Notes: generated from the letters alone by a model not told the origin. Positions 1 through 8,226 are shown, counted from the stretch's first letter. The stretch: 64,000 bases of DNA from Lachnospiraceae bacterium (GCA_016282745.1 JAEELL010000153.1:1-64000); one strand, 5' to 3'. Made by a program: numbers and translations.

Positions 1-27
1 AATTTGAAAGTATCGTATATTCCTTTT

Positions 28-136
28 AAAAACTACGTCGTATTATTGTTTCAAAAACTACGTCGTATTATTGTTTCAAAAACTACGTCGTATTATTGTT
101 TCAAAAACTACGTCGTATTATTGTTTCAAAAACTAT
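28..136. repeat. 25-bp tandem repeat, four copies
   Basis: Four near-perfect copies of a 25-bp unit (core AAAAACTACGTCGTATTATT) start at 28, 53, 78 and 103, with a partial fifth copy ending near 136. Because 25 is not a multiple of three, the repeat stays open in one frame and makes a false repetitive reading frame with no ribosome binding site. It lies upstream of the promoter at 161-189. Confidence 0.9.
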
Positions 137-160
137 TTCAAATATTTATCCCAAAAACTA

Positions 161-189
161 TTGACAGAGAGAAAAATTCAATATATACT
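161..189 (+). promoter_or_regulatory. Sigma-A type promoter of the GntR-ABC operon
   Basis: TTGACA (161-166) and TATACT (184-189) are separated by 17 bp, close to the housekeeping consensus. The predicted start site falls inside the palindrome at 191-214, and the next gene on this strand is the GntR regulator at 388. Confidence 0.8.
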
Positions 190-190
190 T

Positions 191-214
191 ACCACATTAC
201 TTGAGTAATGTGGT
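191..214. promoter_or_regulatory. Palindromic operator at the transcription start
   Basis: A perfect inverted repeat with 10-bp arms (ACCACATTAC and its complement) and a 4-bp centre starts two bases after the -10 box. It has no T tract, so it is not a terminator. Its position on the start site, ahead of a GntR-family regulator gene, suggests the autoregulatory operator of that protein; this is inferred from position. Confidence 0.6.
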
Positions 215-223
215 GGCGAGTTT

Positions 224-328
224 CGAAAACATGCAAATCGAAAACATGCAAATCGAAAACATGTAAATTGAAAACATGTAAATCGAAAACATGTAAATTG
301 GAAACATGCATATTGAAAGATGCTAAGT
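224..328. repeat. 15-bp tandem repeats in the operon leader
   Basis: About seven copies of a 15-bp unit (consensus CGAAAACATGCAAAT) run without gaps, the last two degenerate. They lie between the promoter/operator and the GntR gene, so they would be transcribed as part of the leader. Function unknown. Confidence 0.85.
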
Positions 329-387
329 TGAAAACACAGTTACCTGATAGAATTCTAAATTATTGACGGAGGGAGGAGTATTTGAAG

Positions 388-759
388 ATGAAGATTGACT
401 TTGATAATGTTGTACCAATATATATACAGATTGCAGATGCAATTGAAGATGATATATTGACCGGCAAATTGAAAGAAGGAGACAACTGTTATTCGCAGAT
501 TACAGTTGCAAAGGAACTGAATGTTAATCCTGCAACTGCAGCAAAAGGAATAAGATTATTAGTAGACAGAGGGGTTCTTGATAAAGTTAGGGGACAGGCA
601 ATGACTATAAAGAAGGGAGCGGTCAAAATGATTAAGAAAAGAAAGATTGATGAAGAACTTGGGGAGAGAATAACTATGCTTGTGCGTGAGGCTGAAAAAC
701 TTGGGATCGGCGAAGATGAATTAATAGATAAGTTGAGAAATACTTTTAAAGGGAAATAG
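388..759 (+). CDS. GntR-family regulator, YtrA/YhcF type
   Basis: A 123-residue protein with a winged helix-turn-helix in its first ~75 residues (PIYIQIADAIEDDI, then the ELNVNPATAAKGIRLL helices) and a short helical tail of the YtrA/YhcF subfamily, which lacks a large effector domain. Such proteins usually repress an adjacent ABC transporter operon, often responding to cell-wall antibiotics or membrane stress. The ATG at 388 lies 9 bases after an AGGAG and fits better than the TTG at 382. It heads a three-gene operon, 9 bp before the ATPase gene, and the palindrome at 191-214 is its likely operator. Family call firm; inducer unknown. Confidence 0.85.
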   Translation: MKIDFDNVVPIYIQIADAIEDDILTGKLKEGDNCYSQITVAKELNVNPATAAKGIRLLVDRGVLDKVRGQAMTIKKGAVKMIKKRKIDEELGERITMLVREAEKLGIGEDELIDKLRNTFKGK

Positions 760-768
760 GAGGGTGCT

Positions 769-1671
769 ATGGGTGATTATAGTATTGTAGTTAAAGGATT
801 AACAAAAAAATACGGAAAAAAGCATGCTCTTAGAGGGATTGATGTCAGCTTACATAAGGATGAAATTATCGGACTTGTAGGAGCAAACGGAAGCGGAAAG
901 ACTACATTTTTTAATATTTGCAGCGGACTTGATTCACCAAGCGAAGGAGAAGTTTCGGTATTGGGAATGAATCCCCGTACTGACGTGGAAGCATCGGAGA
1001 TGATTGTATATTCAAATATGAGACTTCCGGTAGGTGGAACAAACAGAGTTGTGGATGTGCTTCGTTATTATGAGATTATGTATGACAATTTTGATATAAA
1101 ATTTGCAATGAAGCTTGTGAGAATGTTTGATCTGTCAGAGTTTACAAAAGTAGACAAACTTTCCACAGGAATGAGAAGTATATTGCATGTCATTTGCGGA
1201 ATTGCTGCCAGATGTGAGATTACCATTTTTGATGAACCGATAAACGGAATCGATGTGTCAAAGAGAAAGATGATAAATAAGATAATAATGGGGGATTATA
1301 TTGAACATCAGAGAACAATATTTATCACAACTCATATTCTTTCTGAGATAGATAATCTTGTTTCTGAAATTATGCTTATCAATGAAGGGGGACTTGTTTT
1401 TTACAAGGGCATTGATGAGGTGCGTGAGATGATGTTCAGAGCAGACGGGGATAAGGAACAGCTTGATAGTGTATTTGATGAGAAGGATTACTGTTTCAGA
1501 CAGGATGGGGAAATGAGCAGTTTCGTTATTGGATATGGAAGTCCGAACGGTAAACTTGCAAATGATGCAAGAAATAAAGGAATTAAAATCAGTTCAGTAT
1601 CTCCTGAAGAAGCATGTTATTACAGTATTAACATCGGAGATAACAAGGAGGTGGAAACTTTATGGGATTAA
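769..1671 (+). CDS. ABC transporter ATP-binding protein
   Basis: A 300-residue ATPase. Walker A GANGSGKT lies at residues 38-45, a signature-like LSTGMRS near 131-137, Walker B TIFDEP near 153-158 and an H-loop TTHILSE near 187. The signature is the degenerate LSTG form seen in YtrB/EcsA-like exporters. A strong AGGAGG precedes the ATG, and the 3' end overlaps the permease start by 10 bp, indicating translational coupling. With the YtrA-type regulator upstream it probably energises export or cell-envelope protection. Substrate unknown. Confidence 0.88.
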   Translation: MGDYSIVVKGLTKKYGKKHALRGIDVSLHKDEIIGLVGANGSGKTTFFNICSGLDSPSEGEVSVLGMNPRTDVEASEMIVYSNMRLPVGGTNRVVDVLRYYEIMYDNFDIKFAMKLVRMFDLSEFTKVDKLSTGMRSILHVICGIAARCEITIFDEPINGIDVSKRKMINKIIMGDYIEHQRTIFITTHILSEIDNLVSEIMLINEGGLVFYKGIDEVREMMFRADGDKEQLDSVFDEKDYCFRQDGEMSSFVIGYGSPNGKLANDARNKGIKISSVSPEEACYYSINIGDNKEVETLWD

Positions 1672-2996
1672 AGGGCAGTGAAATTAAAAATATAAAAAAG
1701 CATTTAAGATTGCATATTGCTCAGAACAAACTTCTTAAAGAGGCATTTGTATTCATAGGTATTATTACATTATTTTTAGAAGTGTGTATGTTGGTGGCAC
1801 CGGGGAGCAATCAGACTAATATATTAATGGGAAATAATATTATGGTGTTCCTCGCAATTATTGAGGTGATAATCTGTTACAACCTCATAACTCTTGGAAC
1901 GAGAACAGAAAAATCCATGTATCCGGGAACAGAGAAAACCAGATTTATTGCAAGAATTATATTTGATGTTGGTATTATAACACTGTCTGTTGTGACATCG
2001 GGAATTATGGATATTATTCTGTTTGTAATTGTAAAAATAGTACATTTTAATTCTTCGCATTTATATCAGACAATTCTTTTCTCTTGGAAAGAATTTGTTA
2101 TGAAGCTGATATTTTGTTTTGGAATTATGATTTTATTATATGCAGTTGTATTGATGTTTAATTCACTGATAAATAAGCTTGGATTAATAAAGGGAATTGT
2201 TGTGTACGCAATAATTCTTGCAATCAGCACAGTTGTTTTAGATAATGTATCAGTGTTTGATGCAGGCAGTCGGATATTCATGGTTTCTACGATTATTTTT
2301 GGAATTATTATCATTGTTATTTCCTATTTCATAGAAACATCTGTAAGAAAAACAGCGGAAATTGACAGAGTGAATATGGCATTAAGAATAGTTGCCGGAG
2401 TATTTGTGGGAATGATATTAATAGAAATGATGAAATTTTCAAGTTCAGTATTAATTATTGGTCCCGAAACATATGACGCAAATGAGACAAGAGTATTTAA
2501 ACTGAAGTTTCCTGAAATGTCTGAATCGGAAGTGACTGAAAATGTGCTTTTCAAAATAGCTGATATCGAGTGCAACGATAACTGTAATATTATAAAAAGT
2601 ATGTCTATTGAAGAGGCAAAAACAGAGGGGATTACAGATTGCAATGTTGATATATCAGATGATGAGTTGATGGTTGTAATTAGAAATCCACAGGTTGAGT
2701 ATGAACTGTATCCTGATATGGCTAAGGATATTATTGAAAATATAACGGTAGATGATCAAGATAATAATTTGCAATTGATTATGCCCGAAAAAATGATTGC
2801 AATGAACGGTTTTGCCGGTGGATATTACAATTTCCACGAAGAACTTAGAAAAGTTACCCATGCAATAATAGCAAAAAGAGGGGATAGGTGCAGCGTTGCT
2901 ATCAGAAAGTATGCCGATTTAGAATTTTATTTTATTTATAATGAAAATTCGGTATTCAGCAAAGAATTACATTTAGATTATTGCAGAGACGAATAA
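1662..2996 (+). CDS. ABC transporter membrane subunit (putative)
   Basis: A 444-residue protein whose first ~260 residues hold about six or seven hydrophobic helices (for example near 28-48, 100-125, 150-170, 205-225 and 238-262). A soluble C-terminal region of ~180 residues follows (FPEMSESEVTENVLFKIADI onward). No solute-binding or permease motif is recognisable, so assignment as the transmembrane partner rests on operon position and the overlap with the ATPase gene. The C-terminal domain is unusual for an ABC-2 type permease and is not recognised. It ends the operon; the next gene has its own promoter. Confidence 0.7.
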   Translation: MGLKGSEIKNIKKHLRLHIAQNKLLKEAFVFIGIITLFLEVCMLVAPGSNQTNILMGNNIMVFLAIIEVIICYNLITLGTRTEKSMYPGTEKTRFIARIIFDVGIITLSVVTSGIMDIILFVIVKIVHFNSSHLYQTILFSWKEFVMKLIFCFGIMILLYAVVLMFNSLINKLGLIKGIVVYAIILAISTVVLDNVSVFDAGSRIFMVSTIIFGIIIIVISYFIETSVRKTAEIDRVNMALRIVAGVFVGMILIEMMKFSSSVLIIGPETYDANETRVFKLKFPEMSESEVTENVLFKIADIECNDNCNIIKSMSIEEAKTEGITDCNVDISDDELMVVIRNPQVEYELYPDMAKDIIENITVDDQDNNLQLIMPEKMIAMNGFAGGYYNFHEELRKVTHAIIAKRGDRCSVAIRKYADLEFYFIYNENSVFSKELHLDYCRDE

Positions 2997-3021
2997 AATA
3001 GTACACTTGATTTGTGGATTA

Positions 3022-3030
3022 TGGTATAAT
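3022..3030 (+). promoter_or_regulatory. Extended -10 promoter of ldhA
   Basis: TGGTATAAT (3022-3030) is an extended -10 element with no good -35 box at the usual distance. It sits about 60 bp before the lactate dehydrogenase start and after the end of the ABC operon. Confidence 0.55.
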
Positions 3031-3089
3031 TTTGTATGTGAGAAATGATTACGGAAATTATATTATAAATATTTATCAAGGAGGCTATT

Positions 3090-4079
3090 ATGAAATTACT
3101 TTTTTATGCAGCTAAAGAATACGACAAGAAATCATTTGGCTTGGCAGTGGAGAGTTTTGAGGATATTGAGATTGAATATATTGATCACGAATTAGAGCCG
3201 ATTACAGCTACACTTGCCAAGGGTTATGATGCTATTTGCGCATTTGTAAGTGCGGATGTTGGAGCAGAGACTCTTGAGATACTTCACGAATGTGGAGTGA
3301 AGGCAGTGCTTATGAGATGTGCAGGTTTCAATAATGTAGATACTGAAAAGGCTAAGGAACTTGGCATAGTGGTAAAACGTGTGCCGGGATATTCACCGGA
3401 AGCAGTTGCCGAACTTGCAATGGGACTTGCTCTTGCGGTTAACAGAAGATTATACAAGGCATATAACAAAGTCAGAGAGAATGACTATACTTTAAAGGGA
3501 CTTCGCGGAGCCAACTTTAACGGAAAGACAGCCGGAATTGTTGGAACTGGAAAGATTGGTGCGATAATGTGCAGAATCTGTCGAGGATTCGGCATGCGTG
3601 TTATTGCATACGATGTATATCAGAATCCGGAACTGGCGGATTTTGTTGAGTATGTTTCACTTGATGAATTATTTGCACAGAGTGATTTGATTTCGCTTCA
3701 CTGTCCATTGATGGATTCAACATATCACATGATTAATATTGAGAGCATCAAGAAGATGAAGGACGGAGTTATTCTTGTAAATACTTCAAGAGGAGCGCTT
3801 ATCAATACAACAGAACTTATTGAGGGAATCCGTCTCGGTAAGTTCCACGGTGTAGGTCTTGATGTTTACGAGGAAGAGACCGGAAATGTATATGAGGATC
3901 GTTCTGATGAGATTATGATGCATTCAGTTACTGCAAGATTACTTGCTTTCCCAAATGTTATGATTACATCGCATCAGGGATTCTACACAGTTGAGGCACT
4001 TGCTGCAATTGCAGAGACTACATTGCAGAATATGATTGATGCAAAAAATGGTGTTCACAATCAGAATGATGTGGCCTAA
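3090..4079 (+). CDS. ldhA: D-lactate dehydrogenase (D-2-hydroxyacid dehydrogenase)
   Basis: A 329-residue NAD-dependent D-2-hydroxyacid dehydrogenase, probably reducing pyruvate to D-lactate and regenerating NAD+ during fermentation. The Rossmann motif VGTGKIG is near residue 151. The expected catalytic Arg (NTSRGAL, near 234), Glu (DVYEEE, near 260) and His (SHQGF, near 294) are all present. Length and the ending resemble LdhA-type fermentative enzymes rather than phosphoglycerate dehydrogenase. It is monocistronic, with an AGGAGG site, its own extended -10 promoter and a terminator. A related hydroxyacid substrate cannot be excluded. Confidence 0.9.
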   Translation: MKLLFYAAKEYDKKSFGLAVESFEDIEIEYIDHELEPITATLAKGYDAICAFVSADVGAETLEILHECGVKAVLMRCAGFNNVDTEKAKELGIVVKRVPGYSPEAVAELAMGLALAVNRRLYKAYNKVRENDYTLKGLRGANFNGKTAGIVGTGKIGAIMCRICRGFGMRVIAYDVYQNPELADFVEYVSLDELFAQSDLISLHCPLMDSTYHMINIESIKKMKDGVILVNTSRGALINTTELIEGIRLGKFHGVGLDVYEEETGNVYEDRSDEIMMHSVTARLLAFPNVMITSHQGFYTVEALAAIAETTLQNMIDAKNGVHNQNDVA

Positions 4080-4102
4080 AGATAAATAAGAAATATAAAT
4101 AT

Positions 4103-4174
4103 AAACTGCTGTTGGGTTGATGACTGGCAATATGTTTTTTGTTGCCGGAACAATAACCTGACAGCAGTTTTGTG
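4103..4174 (+). terminator. Terminator-like structure after ldhA
   Basis: Arms AAACTGCTGT (4103-4112) and ACAGCAGTTT (4161-4170) pair perfectly and end in a short T run. An inner GGCAA/TTGCC stem lies between them. It is larger and more branched than a simple terminator but sits 23 bp after the stop codon. Confidence 0.6.
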
Positions 4175-4372
4175 TATTTATCTCAGTCAGATATTATACT
4201 CCGGCTAAGAATGGTTTGTTGTTAATCACCACTTTTAGAAAAGGGGGGATTTTACAAAAATAAAATGTCGCACCAAAGGCGACCAAAAATAGAATTAATT
4301 GATATATAATTCAAAATGTAAGAGGAAAACAGATTAAAAGAGATTACCTGATGGGTGAAGGAGGAATGAATT

Positions 4373-4900
4373 ATGAAGAAGATTTTAGTAGTAGTAGATA
4401 TGCAAAAAGATTTTGTTGACGGAGCACTTGGAACAAAAGAAGCATGTGCAATCGTAGATAACGTAGTAAAAAAGATTACAGATTTTGATGGAAAGATTTT
4501 TGTCACATATGATACTCACGGTGAGGATTACATGAATACAAGAGAAGGAAAGAATCTTCCGGTTCCACACTGTATCAAAGGAACAGAAGGTTGGATGCTT
4601 GATAAAAAGGTTGAGGCTGCACTTGCGGGAAAAGATGTGACAAAGGTTGAAAAGGTAACTTTTGGATCTGTTGATTTACCTGAATTTATTAAAGAGTATG
4701 CAGCAGGAGAAGAATTTGAGGTTTGCATGATTGGTCTTTGTACAGATATTTGTGTTGTATCAAACGCATTAATTGTTAAGGCAACATTCCCTGAAACAGA
4801 CATATGTGTTGATGCAAACTGCTGTGCAGGTGTTACACCGCAGGCACATGAAGCAGCACTCATGACAATGCAGTCATGCCAGATCAAAATTGCCAGATAA
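4373..4900 (+). CDS. pncA: Nicotinamidase (isochorismatase-like cysteine hydrolase)
   Basis: A 175-residue hydrolase that should convert nicotinamide to nicotinate and ammonia. The family triad is visible as Asp9 (VVDMQKDF), Lys94 and Cys127 (GLCTDICV). The metal ligands Asp47, His49 (YDTHGEDY) and His66 (VPHCIKGTEGW) are also present. It is first of four closely packed NAD-related genes (gaps of 63 bp, an 8-bp overlap, then 34 bp), which supports nicotinamide over other amides. A GGAGGA site precedes the ATG. No clear -35 box was found upstream, although TATAAT occurs at 4305-4310. Confidence 0.88.
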   Translation: MKKILVVVDMQKDFVDGALGTKEACAIVDNVVKKITDFDGKIFVTYDTHGEDYMNTREGKNLPVPHCIKGTEGWMLDKKVEAALAGKDVTKVEKVTFGSVDLPEFIKEYAAGEEFEVCMIGLCTDICVVSNALIVKATFPETDICVDANCCAGVTPQAHEAALMTMQSCQIKIAR

Positions 4901-4963
4901 TATTGTCAGATAACTTGTTAAAAGAGAGATAAATAGCAAGATAGAGAAAGAGGGGCATAAATT

Positions 4964-5767
4964 ATGATAGCGATTAATGGAAAACAAATCATATCGGGAA
5001 AATTTCCCGATGGAACACTTCTGATAAAAGAAGATGTTCCAAAGATATATGATGAAAGCCGACGTGCAGATATTTTATGGAAGTTTGAAAATGATGAGGA
5101 AATAGTGACACTGATGTATCTCACAAGACATCTTCAGTCCAACGGAGTTACAGATGTACATCTGAATATGCCATATATTCCAAATGCAAGGCAGGACAGA
5201 GTGAAGACTAGTGAGGATGTATTTACTTTGAAGTATTTTGCAGAGCTGATTAATTCATTGAATTTTAAAAGTGTTACTGTACTTGATCCCCATTCATATG
5301 TCAGTGAAGCACTGATTGATAACATTATAATAAAGACTCCAAAGGAATATATCGAACAGGTTATGGATGAGATAAATGATGACAATCTTATGCTGTTCTA
5401 TCCTGATGAGGGTGCAATGAAGAGATATTCAGGAATGATGGATAAGCCTTATGCTTTTGGGATAAAGAAAAGGGATTGGAAGACAGGAAAGATTCAGGGG
5501 CTTGATGTATCCGGGGCAACAGAGTTGATTGAGGGAAACACTGTGCTGATAGTGGATGATATCTGCAGCAAGGGAGGAACTTTCTTCTTCTCCGCAAAGA
5601 AGCTTAAAGAGCTTGGAGCGGGAGATATTTATCTCTATATTTCACATTGTGAAAACACGATATTATCAGGAGAAATATTAGACAGTGGATTGATTAAAAA
5701 AGTATTTACAACAGACAGTATATTTACAGAGAAAGATGAGAGAATTGAGGTGATTAGCTATGTTTAG
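4964..5767 (+). CDS. Compact PRPP-synthetase-like enzyme in NAD operon
   Basis: A 267-residue member of the ribose-phosphate pyrophosphokinase fold. Visible motifs are PNARQDRV (73-80), a DPH (108-110) where canonical Prs has DLH, and a PRPP-type loop IVDDICSKGGT (196-206). It is about 45 residues shorter than housekeeping Prs. By homology it transfers pyrophosphate from ATP to a ribose 5-phosphate group. The 8-bp overlap with the phosphoribosyltransferase gene suggests it makes that enzyme's co-substrate. Two options are open: PRPP from ribose 5-phosphate, or, as in the phage NARP1 enzyme Adps, ADP-ribose pyrophosphate from ADP-ribose. The sequence alone does not decide. Confidence 0.75.
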   Translation: MIAINGKQIISGKFPDGTLLIKEDVPKIYDESRRADILWKFENDEEIVTLMYLTRHLQSNGVTDVHLNMPYIPNARQDRVKTSEDVFTLKYFAELINSLNFKSVTVLDPHSYVSEALIDNIIIKTPKEYIEQVMDEINDDNLMLFYPDEGAMKRYSGMMDKPYAFGIKKRDWKTGKIQGLDVSGATELIEGNTVLIVDDICSKGGTFFFSAKKLKELGAGDIYLYISHCENTILSGEILDSGLIKKVFTTDSIFTEKDERIEVISYV

Positions 5768-7235
5768 AACAAACCCTATGTTACTTATAGATTTTTATAA
5801 AGCGGTGCATGCAGAAATGTTGCCAAAGTATATTACCAAGTCAGTTTCATATTTTACTCCGAGAATGAGCAGGGTTAAGATGTGGGACAAAGTTGTAATG
5901 TTTGGACTTCAGGGATTTATCAAAACATACCTTTGCGATTACTTCAATGAAGAGTTTTTCAATAAAGATTTTGATGAAGTTATAGGCGAGTACAAGAGAA
6001 TAATGGACGCAACACTTGGAGTGGATGCTTATAAGATAGAAAAAATAGAAAAACTTCACAGATTAGGATATCTTCCTATAGAGATAGTTGCACTGAATGA
6101 AGGGGTTAGAGTTCCAATGCATGTTCCAATGTTTGGAATTACAAATACACATCCTGATTTTGCATGGCTGCCACAGTCACTTGAGAGTCTTATCTCTGCA
6201 GAGAGCTGGCATCCGATGCTTGCAGCTACTGTAGGATATACATACAGACAGATTGTAAATGAGTATTACGAAAAAACATGTGATGATGCAATTGTAAAAT
6301 CAAAAGCTTTGGGAGCATTTGACTTTAGAGGTGAGGAATGTACAGAGTCAGCAATAAAAGCCGGTGCAGGCTGGTGTTTATCTTTCTTAAATACAGCAAC
6401 AGTACCTACTATTCCTTATCTTGAATCAAATTACAACTGTGACTGTACAAAAGAACCGGTGGCATTTGGAAGCCCAAGTACAGAACATTCAGTAATGTGC
6501 AGTAACTTTGCAGTTGACGGTGATGAGATAACATTAATCAGAAGACTTTTGACAGAGATATATCCGAATACAAGTTTTTCTGCAGTGCTTGATTCATATG
6601 ATTACTGGAATATCATTGATAATGTATTGCCACAGTTAAAGGATGAAATCTTAAGCCACAACGGCTGTATGCTTATGAGGGGCGATTCAGGTGACTGTAT
6701 CGAAGTGGTTACAAAGACAGTATTCAAACTTTGGGATATCTTTGGAGGAACAGTCAACAGTAAAGGATACAAAGTTCTTGATCCGCACGTCAAAGCAATA
6801 TATGGAGACTCTATCACAATTCAGAGATGTGAAGAGATATACCGAATATTGGAAGAATCAGGGTTTGCATGTTCAAATGTGGCACTGGGTGTTGGTTCTT
6901 TCTCAATGCAGTGTGTTGAGGAAGAAGGTATCTTAAAACCATTTACAAGAGATACTTTCAGTTCATGTATCAAAGCTACGTACTGTGAAATAGGTGACAG
7001 ACCTGTTCCTATTTTTAAAAATCCAAAAGAAGGCGGATTTAAGAAATCGCAGAAAGGTTGTTGTGTAGTTTGGATGGATGAAAATGGCGAGTATGTATTT
7101 AAGGACGGATATACATGGGAAGAGGCAGTTGCTGCAAAAGAGAACTGTTTAGAGCCGATATTTAAAGACGGAAAGATGCTCAAGGAACAGACACTTGATG
7201 AGATTAGACAGAGATTACATGATGGAAAGTTCTAA
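5760..7235 (+). CDS. NAMPT/NadV-like phosphoribosyltransferase
   Basis: A 491-residue homologue of nicotinamide phosphoribosyltransferase. An ungapped reading against human NAMPT around the active site finds Tyr13 (DFYKAVH), Phe189 and Arg190 (DFRGE), the catalytic EHSVM (His243), DSYDYW (Asp278), MRGDSGD (307-312), YGDSI (348-352) and GVGSFS (377-382). The Asp that selects nicotinamide in human NAMPT (Asp219, in TDTV) is Ala213 here (NTATV). The fold and chemistry are clear, but the base (nicotinamide or nicotinate) and the sugar donor (PRPP or ADP-ribose pyrophosphate) are uncertain. Its start lies inside the end of the Prs-like gene. Confidence 0.82.
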   Translation: MFRTNPMLLIDFYKAVHAEMLPKYITKSVSYFTPRMSRVKMWDKVVMFGLQGFIKTYLCDYFNEEFFNKDFDEVIGEYKRIMDATLGVDAYKIEKIEKLHRLGYLPIEIVALNEGVRVPMHVPMFGITNTHPDFAWLPQSLESLISAESWHPMLAATVGYTYRQIVNEYYEKTCDDAIVKSKALGAFDFRGEECTESAIKAGAGWCLSFLNTATVPTIPYLESNYNCDCTKEPVAFGSPSTEHSVMCSNFAVDGDEITLIRRLLTEIYPNTSFSAVLDSYDYWNIIDNVLPQLKDEILSHNGCMLMRGDSGDCIEVVTKTVFKLWDIFGGTVNSKGYKVLDPHVKAIYGDSITIQRCEEIYRILEESGFACSNVALGVGSFSMQCVEEEGILKPFTRDTFSSCIKATYCEIGDRPVPIFKNPKEGGFKKSQKGCCVVWMDENGEYVFKDGYTWEEAVAAKENCLEPIFKDGKMLKEQTLDEIRQRLHDGKF

Positions 7236-7269
7236 ATAATCTGTGATTTAATTTTGTGAGGATATAGTT

Positions 7270-8016
7270 ATGGGAAAAGAATATAAATTTGACGCAGTAA
7301 AGGTTAAGGATGAATGTGTAGCGTGGATTAGAGACTTTTTTGAAAAAAATGGTCCGGGATGCAATGCAGTTGTTGGAATATCAGGAGGAAAAGACAGTTC
7401 AGTTGTGGCTGCACTTCTTGTGGAAGCACTTGGAAAAGACAGAGTTGTGGGAGTACTTATGCCAAACGGTGAGCAGAGTGATATTTCTTATGCAAGGCTG
7501 TTGGTGGATACACTAGGAATCAGAAATTTCACGATTAACATAAAAGATGCATTTGATGGAGTAATCAGCAGTTTTCCAAAAGATTTAGAAACATCTAACC
7601 AGACAGTTGTAAATCTGCCTCCGAGAATCAGAATGTCAGTGCTGTATGCAGTGTCACAGAGTGTTAACGGAAGAGTTGCAAATACATGTAATCTCTCAGA
7701 AGACTGGGTGGGATACTCAACCAGATACGGAGATTCAGTAGGTGATTTTAGCCCACTCAGCATGCTCACTGTAACAGAAGTAAAAGAAATAGGTCGTCTG
7801 CTTGGATTGCCGGGAGAACTTGTGGACAAAGTTCCTTCAGACGGACTTTGTGGCAAGACAGATGAGGATAATCTTGGATTTACATATGCGGTTCTTGATA
7901 AATACATCAGAACAGGTGAGATTGAAGATTTAAAAACCAAGGAAATCATTGACAACAAACATGAAAAGAATTTATTCAAACTTCAGCTGATGCCTGCATT
8001 TGTTCCTACTATGTGA
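7270..8016 (+). CDS. nadE: Ammonia-dependent NAD+ synthetase
   Basis: A 248-residue N-type ATP pyrophosphatase that amidates nicotinate adenine dinucleotide to NAD+. The P-loop SGGKDS is at residues 38-43. Family blocks NLSEDWVGYSTRYGD and DKVPSDGLCGKTDED are present. Length matches the short ammonia-using form with no glutaminase domain. It lies 34 bp after the phosphoribosyltransferase and ends the operon. A NadE at the end of the cluster implies the operon's product is NaAD rather than NMN or NAD, which bears on the odd active site of the preceding enzyme. Confidence 0.92.
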   Translation: MGKEYKFDAVKVKDECVAWIRDFFEKNGPGCNAVVGISGGKDSSVVAALLVEALGKDRVVGVLMPNGEQSDISYARLLVDTLGIRNFTINIKDAFDGVISSFPKDLETSNQTVVNLPPRIRMSVLYAVSQSVNGRVANTCNLSEDWVGYSTRYGDSVGDFSPLSMLTVTEVKEIGRLLGLPGELVDKVPSDGLCGKTDEDNLGFTYAVLDKYIRTGEIEDLKTKEIIDNKHEKNLFKLQLMPAFVPTM

Positions 8017-8054
8017 TGAAATAATGCATATTACATAAATCGTATACTGGTTTC

Positions 8055-8140
8055 AAAAAAACATACATAACGAAGATTTGATTTAAGAAGTTTTCTCATG
8101 AGAAAACCTTGAATCTTAATTTTGGTATGTATGTTTTTTT
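8055..8140. terminator. Long hairpin terminator after nadE
   Basis: Perfect 15-bp arms, AAAAAAACATACATA (8055-8069) and its complement (8126-8140), end in a T run. An inner palindrome GTTTTCTCATGAGAAAAC extends the hairpin. The A run on one side and T run on the other make it potentially bidirectional. Confidence 0.85.
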
Positions 8141-8151
8141 GCGTGAAAATT

Positions 8152-8226
8152 TGGTACAATATGTCCAGAGCGTTCTGGATCAGTACAAGAATCTGATATG
8201 AGCAGGAACGCCCGGAGTGTTCCCAA
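8152..8226 (+). promoter_or_regulatory. Promoter and structured leader of the macrodomain gene
   Basis: TGGTACAAT (8152-8160) is an extended -10 element. The leader that follows can fold in two ways: GCGTTC (8170-8175) can pair with GAACGC (8208-8213), or GGAACGC can pair with the downstream GTGTTCC. No T tract follows, so any control would act on translation or RNA stability. Structure judged by eye only. Confidence 0.4.

Noticed and set aside
4..204. Open frame of 66 codons at the window start
   Set aside because: It is produced by the 25-bp tandem repeat read through three frames, has no ribosome site and runs across the promoter.
28..328. CRISPR array
   Set aside because: The repeats are directly adjacent with no unique spacers, and no cas genes are nearby.
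4195..4372. NAD riboswitch before pncA
   Set aside because: I looked for nadA-motif or pnuC-type features and found only a short GTCGC/GCGAC palindrome and a -10-like TATAAT.
7488..7979. 163-codon minus-strand open frame
   Set aside because: It lies wholly within nadE on the opposite strand and has no family features.
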